Positions 26,801-36,297 of a DNA stretch of 64,000 nt are shown here, one piece after another; the first letter of the stretch is position 1; each line of letters begins with the position of its first letter. This stretch comes from Bacteroidaceae bacterium (GTDB taxonomy: Bacteria; Bacteroidota; Bacteroidia; Bacteroidales; Bacteroidaceae), in contig JAFQBB010000039.1 in the NCBI GenBank assembly GCA_017416805.1, positions 1 through 64,000 on the forward strand, in the 5' to 3' direction. The position numbers and the translations under genes were made by a program. The notes beneath the pieces were generated by a model. The model saw only the letters and a list, made by a program, of their open reading frames with translations, searched no databases and was not told where the DNA came from.

Positions 26801-27925
26801 TCAATTCTTCTTCCGTCGTCCGAAGTTGAAACCGGCATAGATGTTGACCACGCCGAAGTTGTCTGTCAGAGAGAAGTTCTCTTGGTAGTACTGGTAGATA
26901 TGGGTTACAGCATTGGCTCCGATGAAGAATCGGTTGTTATTGTAAACCAGTCCGGTACGGGCTATGAAGTCGAAGTTGATGTTCTTGTAACGTTGGTCGT
27001 AGATGGAGTTTTCGATGCGGATGTCTGCCACCTTGTAGGCCACGGCAGGGGTGAGGGCTACGGCCAGCAGCCAATTGTCGGCAAAGACCCAATTGAAAGC
27101 ATATCCGAAGTTGATGTTGAAGTCGGTGTATCTGACTTTGCGGAACTTGAGGTCATCGCTCAGGTCGTTTTTGATTTCGAGAGGCAGTTTTGTGGGGTCA
27201 AAACCCAGTTCGTGGCTCGACCATGAAATACCTCCCACCAGGGTGCCACGGCTGATGCGCTGTACGGTGGTTTGGGCATAGGCCGCAGGGTAGGAGAAGT
27301 GGTCGTTGTTGAAGACGTAGTAAACATTCAGTCCTTTGGATTTTACGGTCAGTCCGCTGAAGGGTGTCCCGTTGAAGTCATACTTCTCGCCGCCCCGATA
27401 GAATCCTCGGGTGGAGCGGATGGTGAAATCGTTTCCTGATTGGCGGTAAAAGAAGTCTGCGCCCAGCTTCTGTCCGTACAGATTGATGAAGTATTCCTTT
27501 TTCTTGTTGTTCCCGTTGCGGTCGGAAAAGAGTTCGTCGGCATTGATGGAGAATCCCAAGAAGAGTCCGTGCCAGCCGAAATAGGCTCCTATGCGGTATG
27601 TATGGTCGGGGACGAAGCTGAGGCGTTGAGGCTTTTCGCCCAGTCCGCTGATGGTGTAGTGCTCGAAATTGGCACTTTGTTGGAGCATCAAGGTGTAATA
27701 GAATCGGGACGGTTCGATGTAGGCCGTATCAAATGTGTACGAGTCCAGATAGCCTACCAGCAGATCGTATGCCTTGACGAAGAGGTTGCGGCGGGGCTTT
27801 CCGGTAGTATCCCCGATGGCGGTAGTGGTCAGGCTATCGCTCTTTTCGCCCTCTACGGCCAATGTGGCTATGGGAGCGAGGAGCAGGAGCAAGCATAAGG
27901 AGAGAGCCTTTAACCTTCGGGTCAT
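26801..27925 (-). CDS. DUF4421 family outer-membrane-type protein
   Basis: The 374-aa protein has a cleavable signal (1-23) followed by a DUF4421 region rich in alternating aromatic strands (YIEPSRFYYTLMLQQSANF, HFSYPAAYAQTTVQR), ending in aromatic GFNFGRRKKN. The pattern suggests a small beta-barrel in the outer membrane; function is unknown. It starts 25 bp after a Gfo/Idh oxidoreductase gene on the same strand, so the two are likely cotranscribed. Confidence 0.85.
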   Translation of the reverse strand: MTRRLKALSLCLLLLLAPIATLAVEGEKSDSLTTTAIGDTTGKPRRNLFVKAYDLLVGYLDSYTFDTAYIEPSRFYYTLMLQQSANFEHYTISGLGEKPQRLSFVPDHTYRIGAYFGWHGLFLGFSINADELFSDRNGNNKKKEYFINLYGQKLGADFFYRQSGNDFTIRSTRGFYRGGEKYDFNGTPFSGLTVKSKGLNVYYVFNNDHFSYPAAYAQTTVQRISRGTLVGGISWSSHELGFDPTKLPLEIKNDLSDDLKFRKVRYTDFNINFGYAFNWVFADNWLLAVALTPAVAYKVADIRIENSIYDQRYKNINFDFIARTGLVYNNNRFFIGANAVTHIYQYYQENFSLTDNFGVVNIYAGFNFGRRKKN

Positions 27926-27950
27926 AACAGGAGAGAGAGTTTCTTTTCTA

Positions 27951-28925
27951 TCAGATTTTGCCTAAGATACGGTCCATCACCCAATTGGTGGGTGTGGCAC
28001 TTATGTTGTCGCAAGTGCAGACTTCACGTTTCAGCAGATGGTTGACAACCGATTGGATAAGTGGTTGTTGCACGTATTGGGGGTTGGGGATGTGGAACTC
28101 TTTGCGACCCTGTTCAGTGTGCAGGGCTATGGGATCAAAGGTGAAGACGGAAAAGCACAACATGCCTTGGTCACCGATAATCTCTATGCGGTCTTCTTTG
28201 GCCGACTCATGGGCAACGAAGCACCATGAGCCAGAACCGGGCAGGCCATTCTCAAATTTGAAACTGGCACTCAGTGTATCCTCCGCTTCGTATAGCCCGC
28301 CCCGATTGCTCGTATAGCCTTGGGCTTCGAGGATAACTCCGAACATGTCCTGCAACAAGTCCAGCTGGTGGGGGGCCAGGTCATAGAAATAGCCACCTCC
28401 GGCAATAACGGGTAACACGCGCCAAGGCAGATTCTGGCTGTTATAGTCAAGGGCGCGGGGCGGTTGGGCAAAGCGTATCTGCACGTTGATGACGCGTCCT
28501 ATCCGTCCTATCAGTTCCTTCACTTTCTGGAAGTAGGGCAGATAGCGCCTGTAATAGGCTACAAATACGGGAATTCCGGTCTGTTTGCTAATGCGGTTGA
28601 TACGGGCACAATCTTCGTAACTGGCAGCCATAGGCTTTTCTATATATACCGGTTTTCCGGCACGCATGGCCATTATGGCAAAGGTGGCATGCGATGAGGG
28701 GGGGGTGGCTATATAGATGGCGTTGACCTCGGGGTCATCGACCAGCTTTTGTGCATCGGTGTACCACCGGGCTATGCCGTGGCGCTTGGCATACGATTGT
28801 GCTTTTTCGGCATCGCGGCTCATTACGGCCACCACTTCCGAGCCTTCAACTTGGGCAAATGCAGGGCCACTTTTCTTTTCGGTTGCTTCACCGCATCCGA
28901 TAAATCCCCATTTTACGATGTCCAT
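27951..28925 (-). CDS. Gfo/Idh/MocA family NAD(P)-dependent oxidoreductase
   Basis: The 324-aa protein has the Rossmann start KWGFIGCGEATEKKSG and the family motif EKPM (96-99), whose lysine is the usual catalytic residue. A C-terminal alpha/beta domain follows. Family members oxidise or reduce sugars and cyclitols; the substrate cannot be told. It is first in a two-gene unit with the DUF4421 protein, an unexpected pair of a cytoplasmic enzyme and an outer-membrane-type protein. Confidence 0.9.
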   Translation of the reverse strand: MDIVKWGFIGCGEATEKKSGPAFAQVEGSEVVAVMSRDAEKAQSYAKRHGIARWYTDAQKLVDDPEVNAIYIATPPSSHATFAIMAMRAGKPVYIEKPMAASYEDCARINRISKQTGIPVFVAYYRRYLPYFQKVKELIGRIGRVINVQIRFAQPPRALDYNSQNLPWRVLPVIAGGGYFYDLAPHQLDLLQDMFGVILEAQGYTSNRGGLYEAEDTLSASFKFENGLPGSGSWCFVAHESAKEDRIEIIGDQGMLCFSVFTFDPIALHTEQGRKEFHIPNPQYVQQPLIQSVVNHLLKREVCTCDNISATPTNWVMDRILGKI

Positions 28926-28931
28926 AATAAT

Positions 28932-29001
28932 TACATTTACAATTTACCGTTTACAAGGTACAATTTAATTTCATGTACAATTTACCAGTTGCAATGTACA
29001 A
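28932..29001. repeat. ACAATTTACAATGTACAA-type repeat
   Basis: Several imperfect copies of TTTACAANGTACAATTT lie in tandem upstream of the Gfo/Idh gene. The same words form the lysS-gpsA spacer (44396-44527) and occur at 9075 and 6150. Confidence 0.6.
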
Positions 29002-29131
29002 ATCTCTTTTTGTGAGAGACAGAGAAGCAGAGGCACAAAGTCTTTTTCATTCTTTCATACTTAATCATCCCTTTCCTCTTTCCTCCTCCATCCTATTTAT
29101 AATTTGGATATTTTGCAAATTTGTTCCCTCC

Positions 29132-29154
29132 TTTTTTTTGGGGGGGGGAGGGGG
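29132..29154. repeat. Homopolymer tract T8-G9-A-G5 abutting the porin stop codon
   Basis: T8 (29132-29139), G9 (29140-29148), A, and G5 (29150-29154) directly follow the porin stop codon on the minus strand. Such tracts are prone to slippage, but this one lies just outside the coding region. Confidence 0.85.
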
Positions 29155-31275
29155 TTAATCAAAGAAGTTCCACGAAAGTCCCAGTTGTAAGGTCCGTGGA
29201 TTGGCAGGATAGTGAGGGGCCAAGAAGTAGTTGCTATCACCCAAACCTTGATTGACATGGTACATCATCACGTAAAAACGGGTACGCTTGAGGTGTGCAT
29301 TGATGTAAACATTGACAAAAGGATATCCGCCTATTTCTACTTTGTCGTTCTGATTCTGTTGGACAAATTGTCCGAGTCCTGGGGAATAATCTGCGGCTTC
29401 GTATTTGGTGAAGAAACGCATATCTGCTCCGAATTCCATGCGAAGCACCTTGGCAAGACGGAAGGTGATATAGAAATTGTGGTAAGTGGACAGGTCGGGT
29501 AGGGGCAATACGGTGTTGTTGCTTGACTTTTGATATACCACTTCGTTGTCCAAATGGAAAATTCCTAATTTGAAATCCTGGTTGAGCCGTGCCGTAAATA
29601 CTTGTATGTTGTCTCCGCATTGAGCCGCACGAATGTTGTTTGCGTAGGTAGTAGGTGCTTTCGATGTGGAAGCGGCTACTGGTTGGCTGGCATCCGCAAA
29701 GTAGGTGTAGTTCTTGATGTTTTCTATACCTGCACGCAATCGGGTGCGGGTGTGGTCAATGGTGAGTCCGCCCTCAATGCGTGTACGGAATTCCTTGGAT
29801 AATTCATCGTGATCCCACCAGTAGTGTTGTGAATGGTAATGGCGGAAATAAAATGCCGGGTTGGTGTTTTTGATATAGGCACGTACATCCAGCCGTACTG
29901 TATCTTTGAACAGGCGGAAGTTCAAGTCTCCTTTTCCGTCAATGCTGAATTGTCCGAGGTCTTCTCCTATTATCACCGTTTCGCCCGTCACGTTGTAGTG
30001 CAGGGTGCGCCCTTGTGTGCGTATCAATTGTCCTCCTACACTGACCACATTCTCTTCATATTTCCTATTGTATTCAATGGGGGCACCGGGTTGTGCTCCT
30101 GCCAATGTGTCGGGCAAGGTAAACTTCCTGTATTCGTGAGTGATGAATGCGGTCAATCCTGCTTGTGCCCATTTGTTGAATCCTTCCTGCAAGGCAATGG
30201 CCAGTGTGTTTTTGACTGACAGGAAGCGGGTCCTGTCCATTTCATCGTTTGGCATGAAGTTGTGCAAGTAGAATCCCTTTGGTTCATTATAAGCATAGAA
30301 GGTCCTTTCGTTGGTGCTGACCTCGGCGGTATGTATGAAACTGGTGACGGGGACAAACTCAACATCAGGGGTGCTCGCCGTATCGTCTGGCGCCAATTCC
30401 TTTTCGCGGTAGAATCCTAAATTGAAACGTTGGGTGAGGAAAGCGTTCCAATTCTCATTGCGGTTCCATGTCTGGTCCATACGGGTAGGGATATTTTCAG
30501 GAGCATAAGTGCGCTCTCCTTCCGCCATAGCCAAAGGGTCGGTAATGTAGCGGTCGTCCGTGATTCCTCCATTTTCGGCCAATTTCATGTGGTATCGGCT
30601 TCCTAAAAAGTTTATCTGGTAACGCTCGCCGTGGTAATAGCCATAGAGGCTGGCATCGAAATAGGCAGTTGATTGGCTATTGTATTGTCCGCGTCCATAC
30701 ATGTAATCGGCCAAAAAACCGAATCCCAAACGCTTGTTGGCATTGACGGCAAAATAGGCCTTGAAGTGGTCGTCGCCCGTCAGTTTGTTTCCGGCACTGT
30801 AATAAGTCAAGTTGGTAAAAGGTGATTTCGTGTTGGTAAAGCGGAATTGGTCAGGCCGGATGTAGAAATGGCCATATACATCAGTAAAAAAACGTTGGCT
30901 ATGCTCATCGCGGTCAAAAAAGATGCGCGATTGGCGAGGCGACCCAAAGTTTCCCAAGTGATTGTATTGTCCGGTAAAGCCTTCGGTCAGATGTGCATTC
31001 TGGTAGTGATGCCACAGGGTATCTACGTCGTCAGCCATGCATATGTTGCCAAAACGAGGCGAGAGGGTCCATTGGAAAAGGTCAACGGGAACGTCCGTTA
31101 CCTCTGTCGTTGTCGTATCACCAAGTTGCCGGTTGCGATCCTCTTCGGTCATGTTGTTGCCCAAATCGTCTCCGATGCCCGATAAGGAACTTCCCCGGTT
31201 CGGTTCCCGGAGTTGGCCTTGTACCGCGGTGGATACGGTCATCATTATAATAATGTATAGTAAAATCCGTTTCAT
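29155..31275 (-). CDS. Putative porin (Porin_10-like outer-membrane barrel)
   Basis: The 706-aa protein starts MKRILLYIIIMMTVSTAVQGQ (signal peptide) and continues with an N-terminal Asp/Thr-rich stretch and a long series of amphipathic aromatic beta strands, ending in LGLSWNFFD. This matches the putative porins of Bacteroidetes (Porin_10 family). It should be an outer-membrane channel; the solute is unknown. The upstream in-frame codons to 31314 overlap the promoter, so the ATG at 31275 is chosen. The stop codon is followed at once by a G-rich homopolymer. Confidence 0.85.
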   Translation of the reverse strand: MKRILLYIIIMMTVSTAVQGQLREPNRGSSLSGIGDDLGNNMTEEDRNRQLGDTTTTEVTDVPVDLFQWTLSPRFGNICMADDVDTLWHHYQNAHLTEGFTGQYNHLGNFGSPRQSRIFFDRDEHSQRFFTDVYGHFYIRPDQFRFTNTKSPFTNLTYYSAGNKLTGDDHFKAYFAVNANKRLGFGFLADYMYGRGQYNSQSTAYFDASLYGYYHGERYQINFLGSRYHMKLAENGGITDDRYITDPLAMAEGERTYAPENIPTRMDQTWNRNENWNAFLTQRFNLGFYREKELAPDDTASTPDVEFVPVTSFIHTAEVSTNERTFYAYNEPKGFYLHNFMPNDEMDRTRFLSVKNTLAIALQEGFNKWAQAGLTAFITHEYRKFTLPDTLAGAQPGAPIEYNRKYEENVVSVGGQLIRTQGRTLHYNVTGETVIIGEDLGQFSIDGKGDLNFRLFKDTVRLDVRAYIKNTNPAFYFRHYHSQHYWWDHDELSKEFRTRIEGGLTIDHTRTRLRAGIENIKNYTYFADASQPVAASTSKAPTTYANNIRAAQCGDNIQVFTARLNQDFKLGIFHLDNEVVYQKSSNNTVLPLPDLSTYHNFYITFRLAKVLRMEFGADMRFFTKYEAADYSPGLGQFVQQNQNDKVEIGGYPFVNVYINAHLKRTRFYVMMYHVNQGLGDSNYFLAPHYPANPRTLQLGLSWNFFD

Positions 31276-31283
31276 AACGGCTG

Positions 31284-31315
31284 CAAATTTAGATAAAAAA
31301 GATGAAGTTGGCAAC
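31284..31315 (-). promoter_or_regulatory. Promoter of the porin gene
   Basis: TAAATTTG on the minus strand (31284-31291) is a perfect -7 box; TTG lies about 20 bp upstream (near 31312-31314). The leader is under 10 bases. Confidence 0.6.
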
Positions 31316-31487
31316 GTTAGTTCTTACAGATTAACCGTTTTATGTGTGAAATGTGTGTTGTTGGCTTTCTTTTTTCTTTTTTTTGTTGTACTTTTGGCCC
31401 CTAATTATAAAAAGGTGGAGATTGGAGTCCATCGTTCAAGAATTGAAGAGTATTTAAGTTTCGCATGTAGATTTACCATGCCGTCTC

Positions 31488-31571
31488 TGTCATTCTGAGC
31501 GGAGCCGAAGAATCTCAGGATATGGCAAATAGTCAGTAATCCTCTGAGACCCTTCGATAGACTTAGGTGAC
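31488..31571. repeat. TGTCATTCTGAGC-type inverted repeat
   Basis: TGTCATTCTGAGCGGAGCC (from 31488) and its degenerate complement ending at about 31571 form an imperfect hairpin of about 32-bp arms. This word is a widespread intergenic repeat in many bacterial phyla. It fills most of the gap before malQ, in which no gene is seen. Confidence 0.65.
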
Positions 31572-31636
31572 AAGGGGTTGACCGAATGTTGCAACATAGG
31601 CGATTCTACTTGCGAGAGTTGAAAAGAATATATATT

Positions 31637-34330
31637 ATGAACATACGTTTCCTTATCGCTTATCGTACGAATTGGGGGGAAGAGTTGAAAATACATCTCC
31701 GCTACGGTACGTCAAAATCTCGTCTGAATATCCGTGAACTGACTATGGCTACTACTGATGGCTATTGTTGGTGTGGCGAAGCTGATTTGCCAAAATCGAC
31801 CCGTAGGATTGAATATTTTTATCAAATGTGCCGCAATGGGCATGTGGTAAGGGAAGAGTGGCACGATGGCGGACTCAGGATGCTTCCTCTGGATTCGGGC
31901 AAAGAGACTTATACATTGTGTGACCATTGGAAGGATATACCCGTTGACGCCTATCTTTATACATCGGCTTTTACACGTAGTTTTACGTGTCATGCTGGTG
32001 GAGCGAGTAAACTTGTTTATGCCCGGCGAACTTTGTTGCTACGTGTCGAAGCCCCAACTTTAGGGCGAGGCCAAGTGCTGGCTCTTTCCGGAAGTTTGCC
32101 GGAGTGGGGCGAGTGGGATGTGAAAAAGGCCATCCGTTTGATGGAGGTTACTCCCCATGTGTGGATGACGGCTATTGATGCCGATACTGTTCATGGCGTG
32201 GCCGATTACAAGTTTTTGGCCGTTGATGGCGTAACCGGTGAAGAGGTGGCATGGGAATTGCGGGATAATCGCCGTCTTTCCGTCCCGTATGTAGAGGAGG
32301 GTTCGGTGGTGATGCATACAATTGATCCTGTCGTGTTTCCTTATGCTCCGTGGAAGGGAGCCGGATGTGTGATTCCTGTGTTTTCGTTGAGGAGTGAGGG
32401 CAGTTTCGGCGTTGGTGACTTCGGAGACCTGAAACGCATGGTGGATTGGGTCGCTCTGACAGGACAACACGTGTTGCAAATCCTGCCTATCAATGACACG
32501 ACAATGACTCATGGATGGACCGATTCATATCCTTATAACAGTATTTCCATCTATGCTTTCCATCCTCAGTATGTTGATGTGCGTGCTTTACCCCCAATCA
32601 AGGATAAAGAAAGACGCCGGTATTACGAGGCAGAGCGCTTGCGCCTGAATGCGTTGGAGAAGATTGACTATGAAGAAGTCAACCGTGTAAAACGCGCCTA
32701 CCTGAGAGAAATTTTTCTCCAACAGGGAAAAAAAATAATGGCATCAAATGGGTATAAGGATTTCTATGATAAGAATAACCATTGGTTGCGTCCTTACGCA
32801 GCATTCAGCTATTTGCGCGATGTGAATGGGACTTCCGATTTTCGGGATTGGCATTCCCACTCGGTGTACGACAAGCAGGAGGTGGATGCCCTCTGTACGA
32901 CAACCCAGGTTGAAATTCGGGAGACAATAGATTTTTATTGCTACGTGCAATATCTGCTACATGTCCAATTGCTTGAGGCCGGAGAGTATGCACGCCGGCA
33001 TGGTGTGGTCATCAAGGGAGACATTCCTATCGGAATCAGTCGGTGTAGCGTAGAAGCGTGGGTTGAGCCACACTATTTTAATATGAATGGACAAGCCGGT
33101 GCGCCGCCTGATGTGTTCAGCTTGAATGGACAGAACTGGGGATTCCCTACTTACGATTGGGATGCCATGCAGGCCGATGGATGCCGTTGGTGGGTGCAGA
33201 GGTTTGGGAAAATGGCCGAATACTTTGATGCCTACCGCATAGATCACGTGTTGGGATTTTTCCGCATTTGGGAGATTCCTCTGCATAGTGTACACGGCCT
33301 GTTAGGGCAGTTCTCGCCGGCATTGCCAATGTCGCCCGAAGAGATAGAAGGGTACGGGTTGCATTTTCAAAAAGAATTCTTTACCCGTCCCTACATTACG
33401 GATGAGGTTCTTTCGGCCTTGTTTGGAGAACGGGCGTTGGAGGTGTCTGGAAAATATTTGCTACCCCAGTCAGACGGAAATTGGCAACTGAAGCCCGAAT
33501 ATGATACGCAACGCAAAGTGGAAGCTTTGTTCAGAGGTGAAATTGATGAGGAAACGGCCCGTTTGCGCGATGGATTGTATGCACTTATCAGTAATGTGCT
33601 CTTTTTGCCCGATCGCAAGAATCAGGAAATGTATCATCCGCGTATTTGTGCACAAAACGATTTCTTTTATCAGTCGCTCACCGATGAAGAGAAGGAGGCT
33701 TTCAACCGTTTGTACAACGATTATTACTATCATCGTCACGACCGTTTCTGGTACGATGAGGCTATGAAGAAACTTCCGGTGCTGACTCGGGCGACCCGTA
33801 TGCTTGTATGTGCCGAAGACCTCGGCATGGTGCCAGGGTGTGTGCCTTGGGTGATGAATGATTTGCGAATCCTTACTCTTGAGATTCAGAGCATGTCAAA
33901 AAGCCCGTACAATGAATTTGCCTACTTGCATGAGAATCCGTACCGGTCGGTAGCCACTATTTCTACACACGATATGGCCACTTTGCGTGGCTGGTGGGAC
34001 GAAGACTCCGCACGTACGCAACGCTATTACAACCAAATGCTTCACCGTGAAGGCGATGCTCCTCATCCTATGCCTGCCGACTTGTGCGAAGAGGTGGTCC
34101 GTCAGCATCTTCAATCGCCCTCCATGTTGTGTCTGCTCAGTTTTCAGGATTGGCTTTCTATAGACAATGGCTTGCGGCGTGCCGATATTTTGGCCGAACG
34201 CATTAATGTGCCGGCTAATCCGCGTAATTATTGGCAATACCGTATGCATTTGTCCATAGAGCAATTGATGGAGTGTGCCGGATTGAATGAGAAAATAAGG
34301 CAACTTGTCCGGCAGAGTGGAAGGGAGTGA
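31637..34330 (+). CDS. malQ: 4-alpha-glucanotransferase (GH77) with N-terminal starch-binding domains
   Basis: The 897-aa protein has two CBM20-like starch-binding modules (about 1-115 and 125-230, the second with LSGSLPEWGEWD) ahead of a GH77 amylomaltase domain (from about 250). Catalytic residues expected for GH77 are D536 in AYRIDHVLGFFR, E727 in CAEDLGM and D779 in STHDMATLRG. It disproportionates maltodextrins in the cytoplasm; there is no signal peptide. CBM20-fused GH77 proteins resemble plant DPE2. Start at ATG 31637, which gives MNIRFLIAYRTNWGE; the 17 upstream codons overlap a repeat. Confidence 0.95.
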   Translation: MNIRFLIAYRTNWGEELKIHLRYGTSKSRLNIRELTMATTDGYCWCGEADLPKSTRRIEYFYQMCRNGHVVREEWHDGGLRMLPLDSGKETYTLCDHWKDIPVDAYLYTSAFTRSFTCHAGGASKLVYARRTLLLRVEAPTLGRGQVLALSGSLPEWGEWDVKKAIRLMEVTPHVWMTAIDADTVHGVADYKFLAVDGVTGEEVAWELRDNRRLSVPYVEEGSVVMHTIDPVVFPYAPWKGAGCVIPVFSLRSEGSFGVGDFGDLKRMVDWVALTGQHVLQILPINDTTMTHGWTDSYPYNSISIYAFHPQYVDVRALPPIKDKERRRYYEAERLRLNALEKIDYEEVNRVKRAYLREIFLQQGKKIMASNGYKDFYDKNNHWLRPYAAFSYLRDVNGTSDFRDWHSHSVYDKQEVDALCTTTQVEIRETIDFYCYVQYLLHVQLLEAGEYARRHGVVIKGDIPIGISRCSVEAWVEPHYFNMNGQAGAPPDVFSLNGQNWGFPTYDWDAMQADGCRWWVQRFGKMAEYFDAYRIDHVLGFFRIWEIPLHSVHGLLGQFSPALPMSPEEIEGYGLHFQKEFFTRPYITDEVLSALFGERALEVSGKYLLPQSDGNWQLKPEYDTQRKVEALFRGEIDEETARLRDGLYALISNVLFLPDRKNQEMYHPRICAQNDFFYQSLTDEEKEAFNRLYNDYYYHRHDRFWYDEAMKKLPVLTRATRMLVCAEDLGMVPGCVPWVMNDLRILTLEIQSMSKSPYNEFAYLHENPYRSVATISTHDMATLRGWWDEDSARTQRYYNQMLHREGDAPHPMPADLCEEVVRQHLQSPSMLCLLSFQDWLSIDNGLRRADILAERINVPANPRNYWQYRMHLSIEQLMECAGLNEKIRQLVRQSGRE

Positions 34331-34448
34331 AAGGTTGAACCTTGAACTCTGGAACTTGGACAAAAACTGATACGCAACAAAGTATTCAGGCTTTCCGAAC
34401 TTTTTCTTTTTTTCAAGTGTTGCATAAGCAAAAAAAACAGAATAGCTT

Positions 34449-34580
34449 ATGACTTTGCACGAATTGGAAGAAAAAGCCGCCCATGATCGTCATGGGAAGC
34501 TGGAAGTGAAATTATGGTGGATATTCTTCTGTCTGTTATTGATAGGAGGAGTGTTGTTGATGGGAAAAATATTTGAATAG
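34449..34580 (+). CDS. Small 43-aa membrane protein next to mscS
   Basis: The product starts MTLHELEEKAAHDRHGKLEV, a charged N-terminal helix, followed by one membrane segment (about 23-40, WWIFFCLLLIGGVLLMG). Its stop codon lies two bases before the ATG of the MscS-type channel gene, so translation is probably coupled. No family is recognised. An accessory role to the channel is inferred from position alone. Confidence 0.7.
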   Translation: MTLHELEEKAAHDRHGKLEVKLWWIFFCLLLIGGVLLMGKIFE

Positions 34581-34582
34581 CC

Positions 34583-35734
34583 ATGTCTGCCCGACTTTCT
34601 GTTGCTGCTCGTTTGTGGCAATCTGTCCGGACAGGTGTCTTGCGTCGCTTGTTGCTCGTAGCAATACCCTTGCTTTTGGCCGAACTGCTACCTGTACTGT
34701 TTGATAATACCCATTCATGGTTTCCGTTGTTGCAACATGGTGTGTGGATATGGTTTGTGGTGGCGGTTGTAATTGCCATCAATGGAGTGCTTGGCTCATT
34801 GATGGCCGTTTGGTTGACCAAGGCATCTTTGCACGATCGTCCCGTGAAAGGTTTTGTACAGATTGTCCAAGTCTTGGTCGGGTTCGTTGGTGCCATTGTT
34901 GTCGTTTCCATTTTGATAGGTAAGTCCCCGTTGGCACTCATTACAGGATTGGGCGCCTTTGCCGCAGTGCTGATGTTGGTTTTCAAAGATTCAATTCTTG
35001 GTTTTGTTGCAGGGGTTTTGTTGGCCGAAAATGACATGATTCATATCGGAGATTGGATTGAAATCCCATCCAATCAGGTAAATGGAGTGGTTCAAGACGT
35101 ATCGCTCACCATTGTTAAAGTCCGTAATTGGGATAATACTATTGTGACCGTTCCTCCCTATGCGCTTATTTCCGATTCATTTATAAATTGGCGCGGGATG
35201 ACCCATTCCGAAGGACGTCGCATCACACGCGAAATAACATTGATGTACGACTATATCAAACCCTGTACGCCCATCTTCTTGGAAAAGATGAAAGACTTTG
35301 ATTCTGAATTAGCGGAATTCATCATTCGCAAACAGGAACAGGCCGCTCGTGGTTTGGATGTGGACACTCATAATCCGGAAGGCTTGGTAGATGGCTCTAT
35401 CAAAACTAATGCAGGTTTGTTTCGGGCCTATTTGTCCCTCTATTTGCGTCGCCAACCGGAGGTGAATACAGACCTGTTGCTGATGGTTAGGGCTTTGCCT
35501 TTGACCGATAGCGGATTACCTTTGCAACTCTATTGCTTTAGCCGTAACAAAGTGTGGGCGGAGTATGAATCGATTCAGGCTGGTATAGTAGAACATCTGA
35601 TATCGGTCCTTCCTGCTTTTGAATTGCATGCCTATCAGAATGCGTCATCGCGCGAAAATATGATTAACGGACTTCTTGAAGGAGGTTATGGAGTAGGGCA
35701 GATTCAGGATTTCCCTTGGGGGGTGATTAAGTGA
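34583..35734 (+). CDS. MscS family mechanosensitive ion channel
   Basis: The 383-aa protein has four hydrophobic segments in the first 150 residues, then the conserved MscS pore and beta domain (GLGAFAAVLMLVFKDSILGF, then GDWIEIPS and GVVQDVSLTIVKVRNWDNT), and a cytoplasmic domain. It opens under membrane tension to release solutes. It is about 100 residues longer than E. coli MscS, with extra sequence in the cytoplasmic domain (about 235-275). It follows a small membrane protein gene by two bases. Confidence 0.9.
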   Translation: MSARLSVAARLWQSVRTGVLRRLLLVAIPLLLAELLPVLFDNTHSWFPLLQHGVWIWFVVAVVIAINGVLGSLMAVWLTKASLHDRPVKGFVQIVQVLVGFVGAIVVVSILIGKSPLALITGLGAFAAVLMLVFKDSILGFVAGVLLAENDMIHIGDWIEIPSNQVNGVVQDVSLTIVKVRNWDNTIVTVPPYALISDSFINWRGMTHSEGRRITREITLMYDYIKPCTPIFLEKMKDFDSELAEFIIRKQEQAARGLDVDTHNPEGLVDGSIKTNAGLFRAYLSLYLRRQPEVNTDLLLMVRALPLTDSGLPLQLYCFSRNKVWAEYESIQAGIVEHLISVLPAFELHAYQNASSRENMINGLLEGGYGVGQIQDFPWGVIK

Positions 35735-35842
35735 CTAGCGAATAGTTATTGGATATGGGTTGCGAGAATTTATCTTGCTCGTGGCTTGAAGTGATAATTG
35801 TGAGGTTTGCATTTGAATGAACAAAAAATATAGCTCCAATGC

Positions 35843-35873
35843 TTTGCCAGTCCAAAAAAAGATTGTACCTTTG
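35843..35873 (+). promoter_or_regulatory. Promoter of rplU-rpmA
   Basis: TTTG (35843-35846), 19 bp, TACCTTTG (35866-35873): a textbook Bacteroidetes promoter. Confidence 0.85.
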
Positions 35874-35879
35874 CGCCCG

Positions 35880-35959
35880 ATTTAGTCCGTGGAGGTTCGA
35901 AAAAGCGGTGCGAGAGGAGCATCCACCTTGCGGAGAAACCCGTTTAATATAAAAAAATA
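35880..35959 (+). promoter_or_regulatory. Possible structured leader of rplU
   Basis: The 80-base leader is GC-richer than its surroundings and has short complementary blocks (CCG...AGGT with ACCT...CGG) that could fold around the middle. Ribosomal protein operons often have autoregulatory leaders; I cannot assign this one to a known class. Confidence 0.35.
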
Positions 35960-36277
35960 ATGTACGTAATCGTAGAAATTAACGGTCAGCAGTTCAAGGC
36001 AGAAGAGGGCAAGAAACTCTTCGTTCACCACATTCAGGGAGCCGAGGCCGGTGCAACTGTTGAATTTGAGAAAGTGTTGTTGGTTGACAACAATGGTGCA
36101 ATCACCGTAGGTGCTCCTGTTGTAGAAGGTGCCAAAGTGGTTTGCGAAGTGAAAACAGGCTTGGTAAAGGGCGATAAAGTTCTCGTATTCCACAAGAAGA
36201 GAAGAAAAGGTTATCGCAAGTTGAACGGTCATCGTCAGCAATTCACCGAGTTGACAATCAAACAAGTTATTGCTTAA
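35960..36277 (+). CDS. rplU: 50S ribosomal protein L21
   Basis: The 105-aa protein matches L21 over its full length ([20 protein letters not shown], then [16 protein letters not shown]). It is a structural protein of the large ribosomal subunit. It forms the usual rplU-rpmA pair with a gap of 20 bp and has a strong promoter. Confidence 0.98.
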   Translation: MYVIVEINGQQFKAEEGKKLFVHHIQGAEAGATVEFEKVLLVDNNGAITVGAPVVEGAKVVCEVKTGLVKGDKVLVFHKKRRKGYRKLNGHRQQFTELTIKQVIA

Positions 36278-36297
36278 ACCCTTAAAATTTTAGAAAA

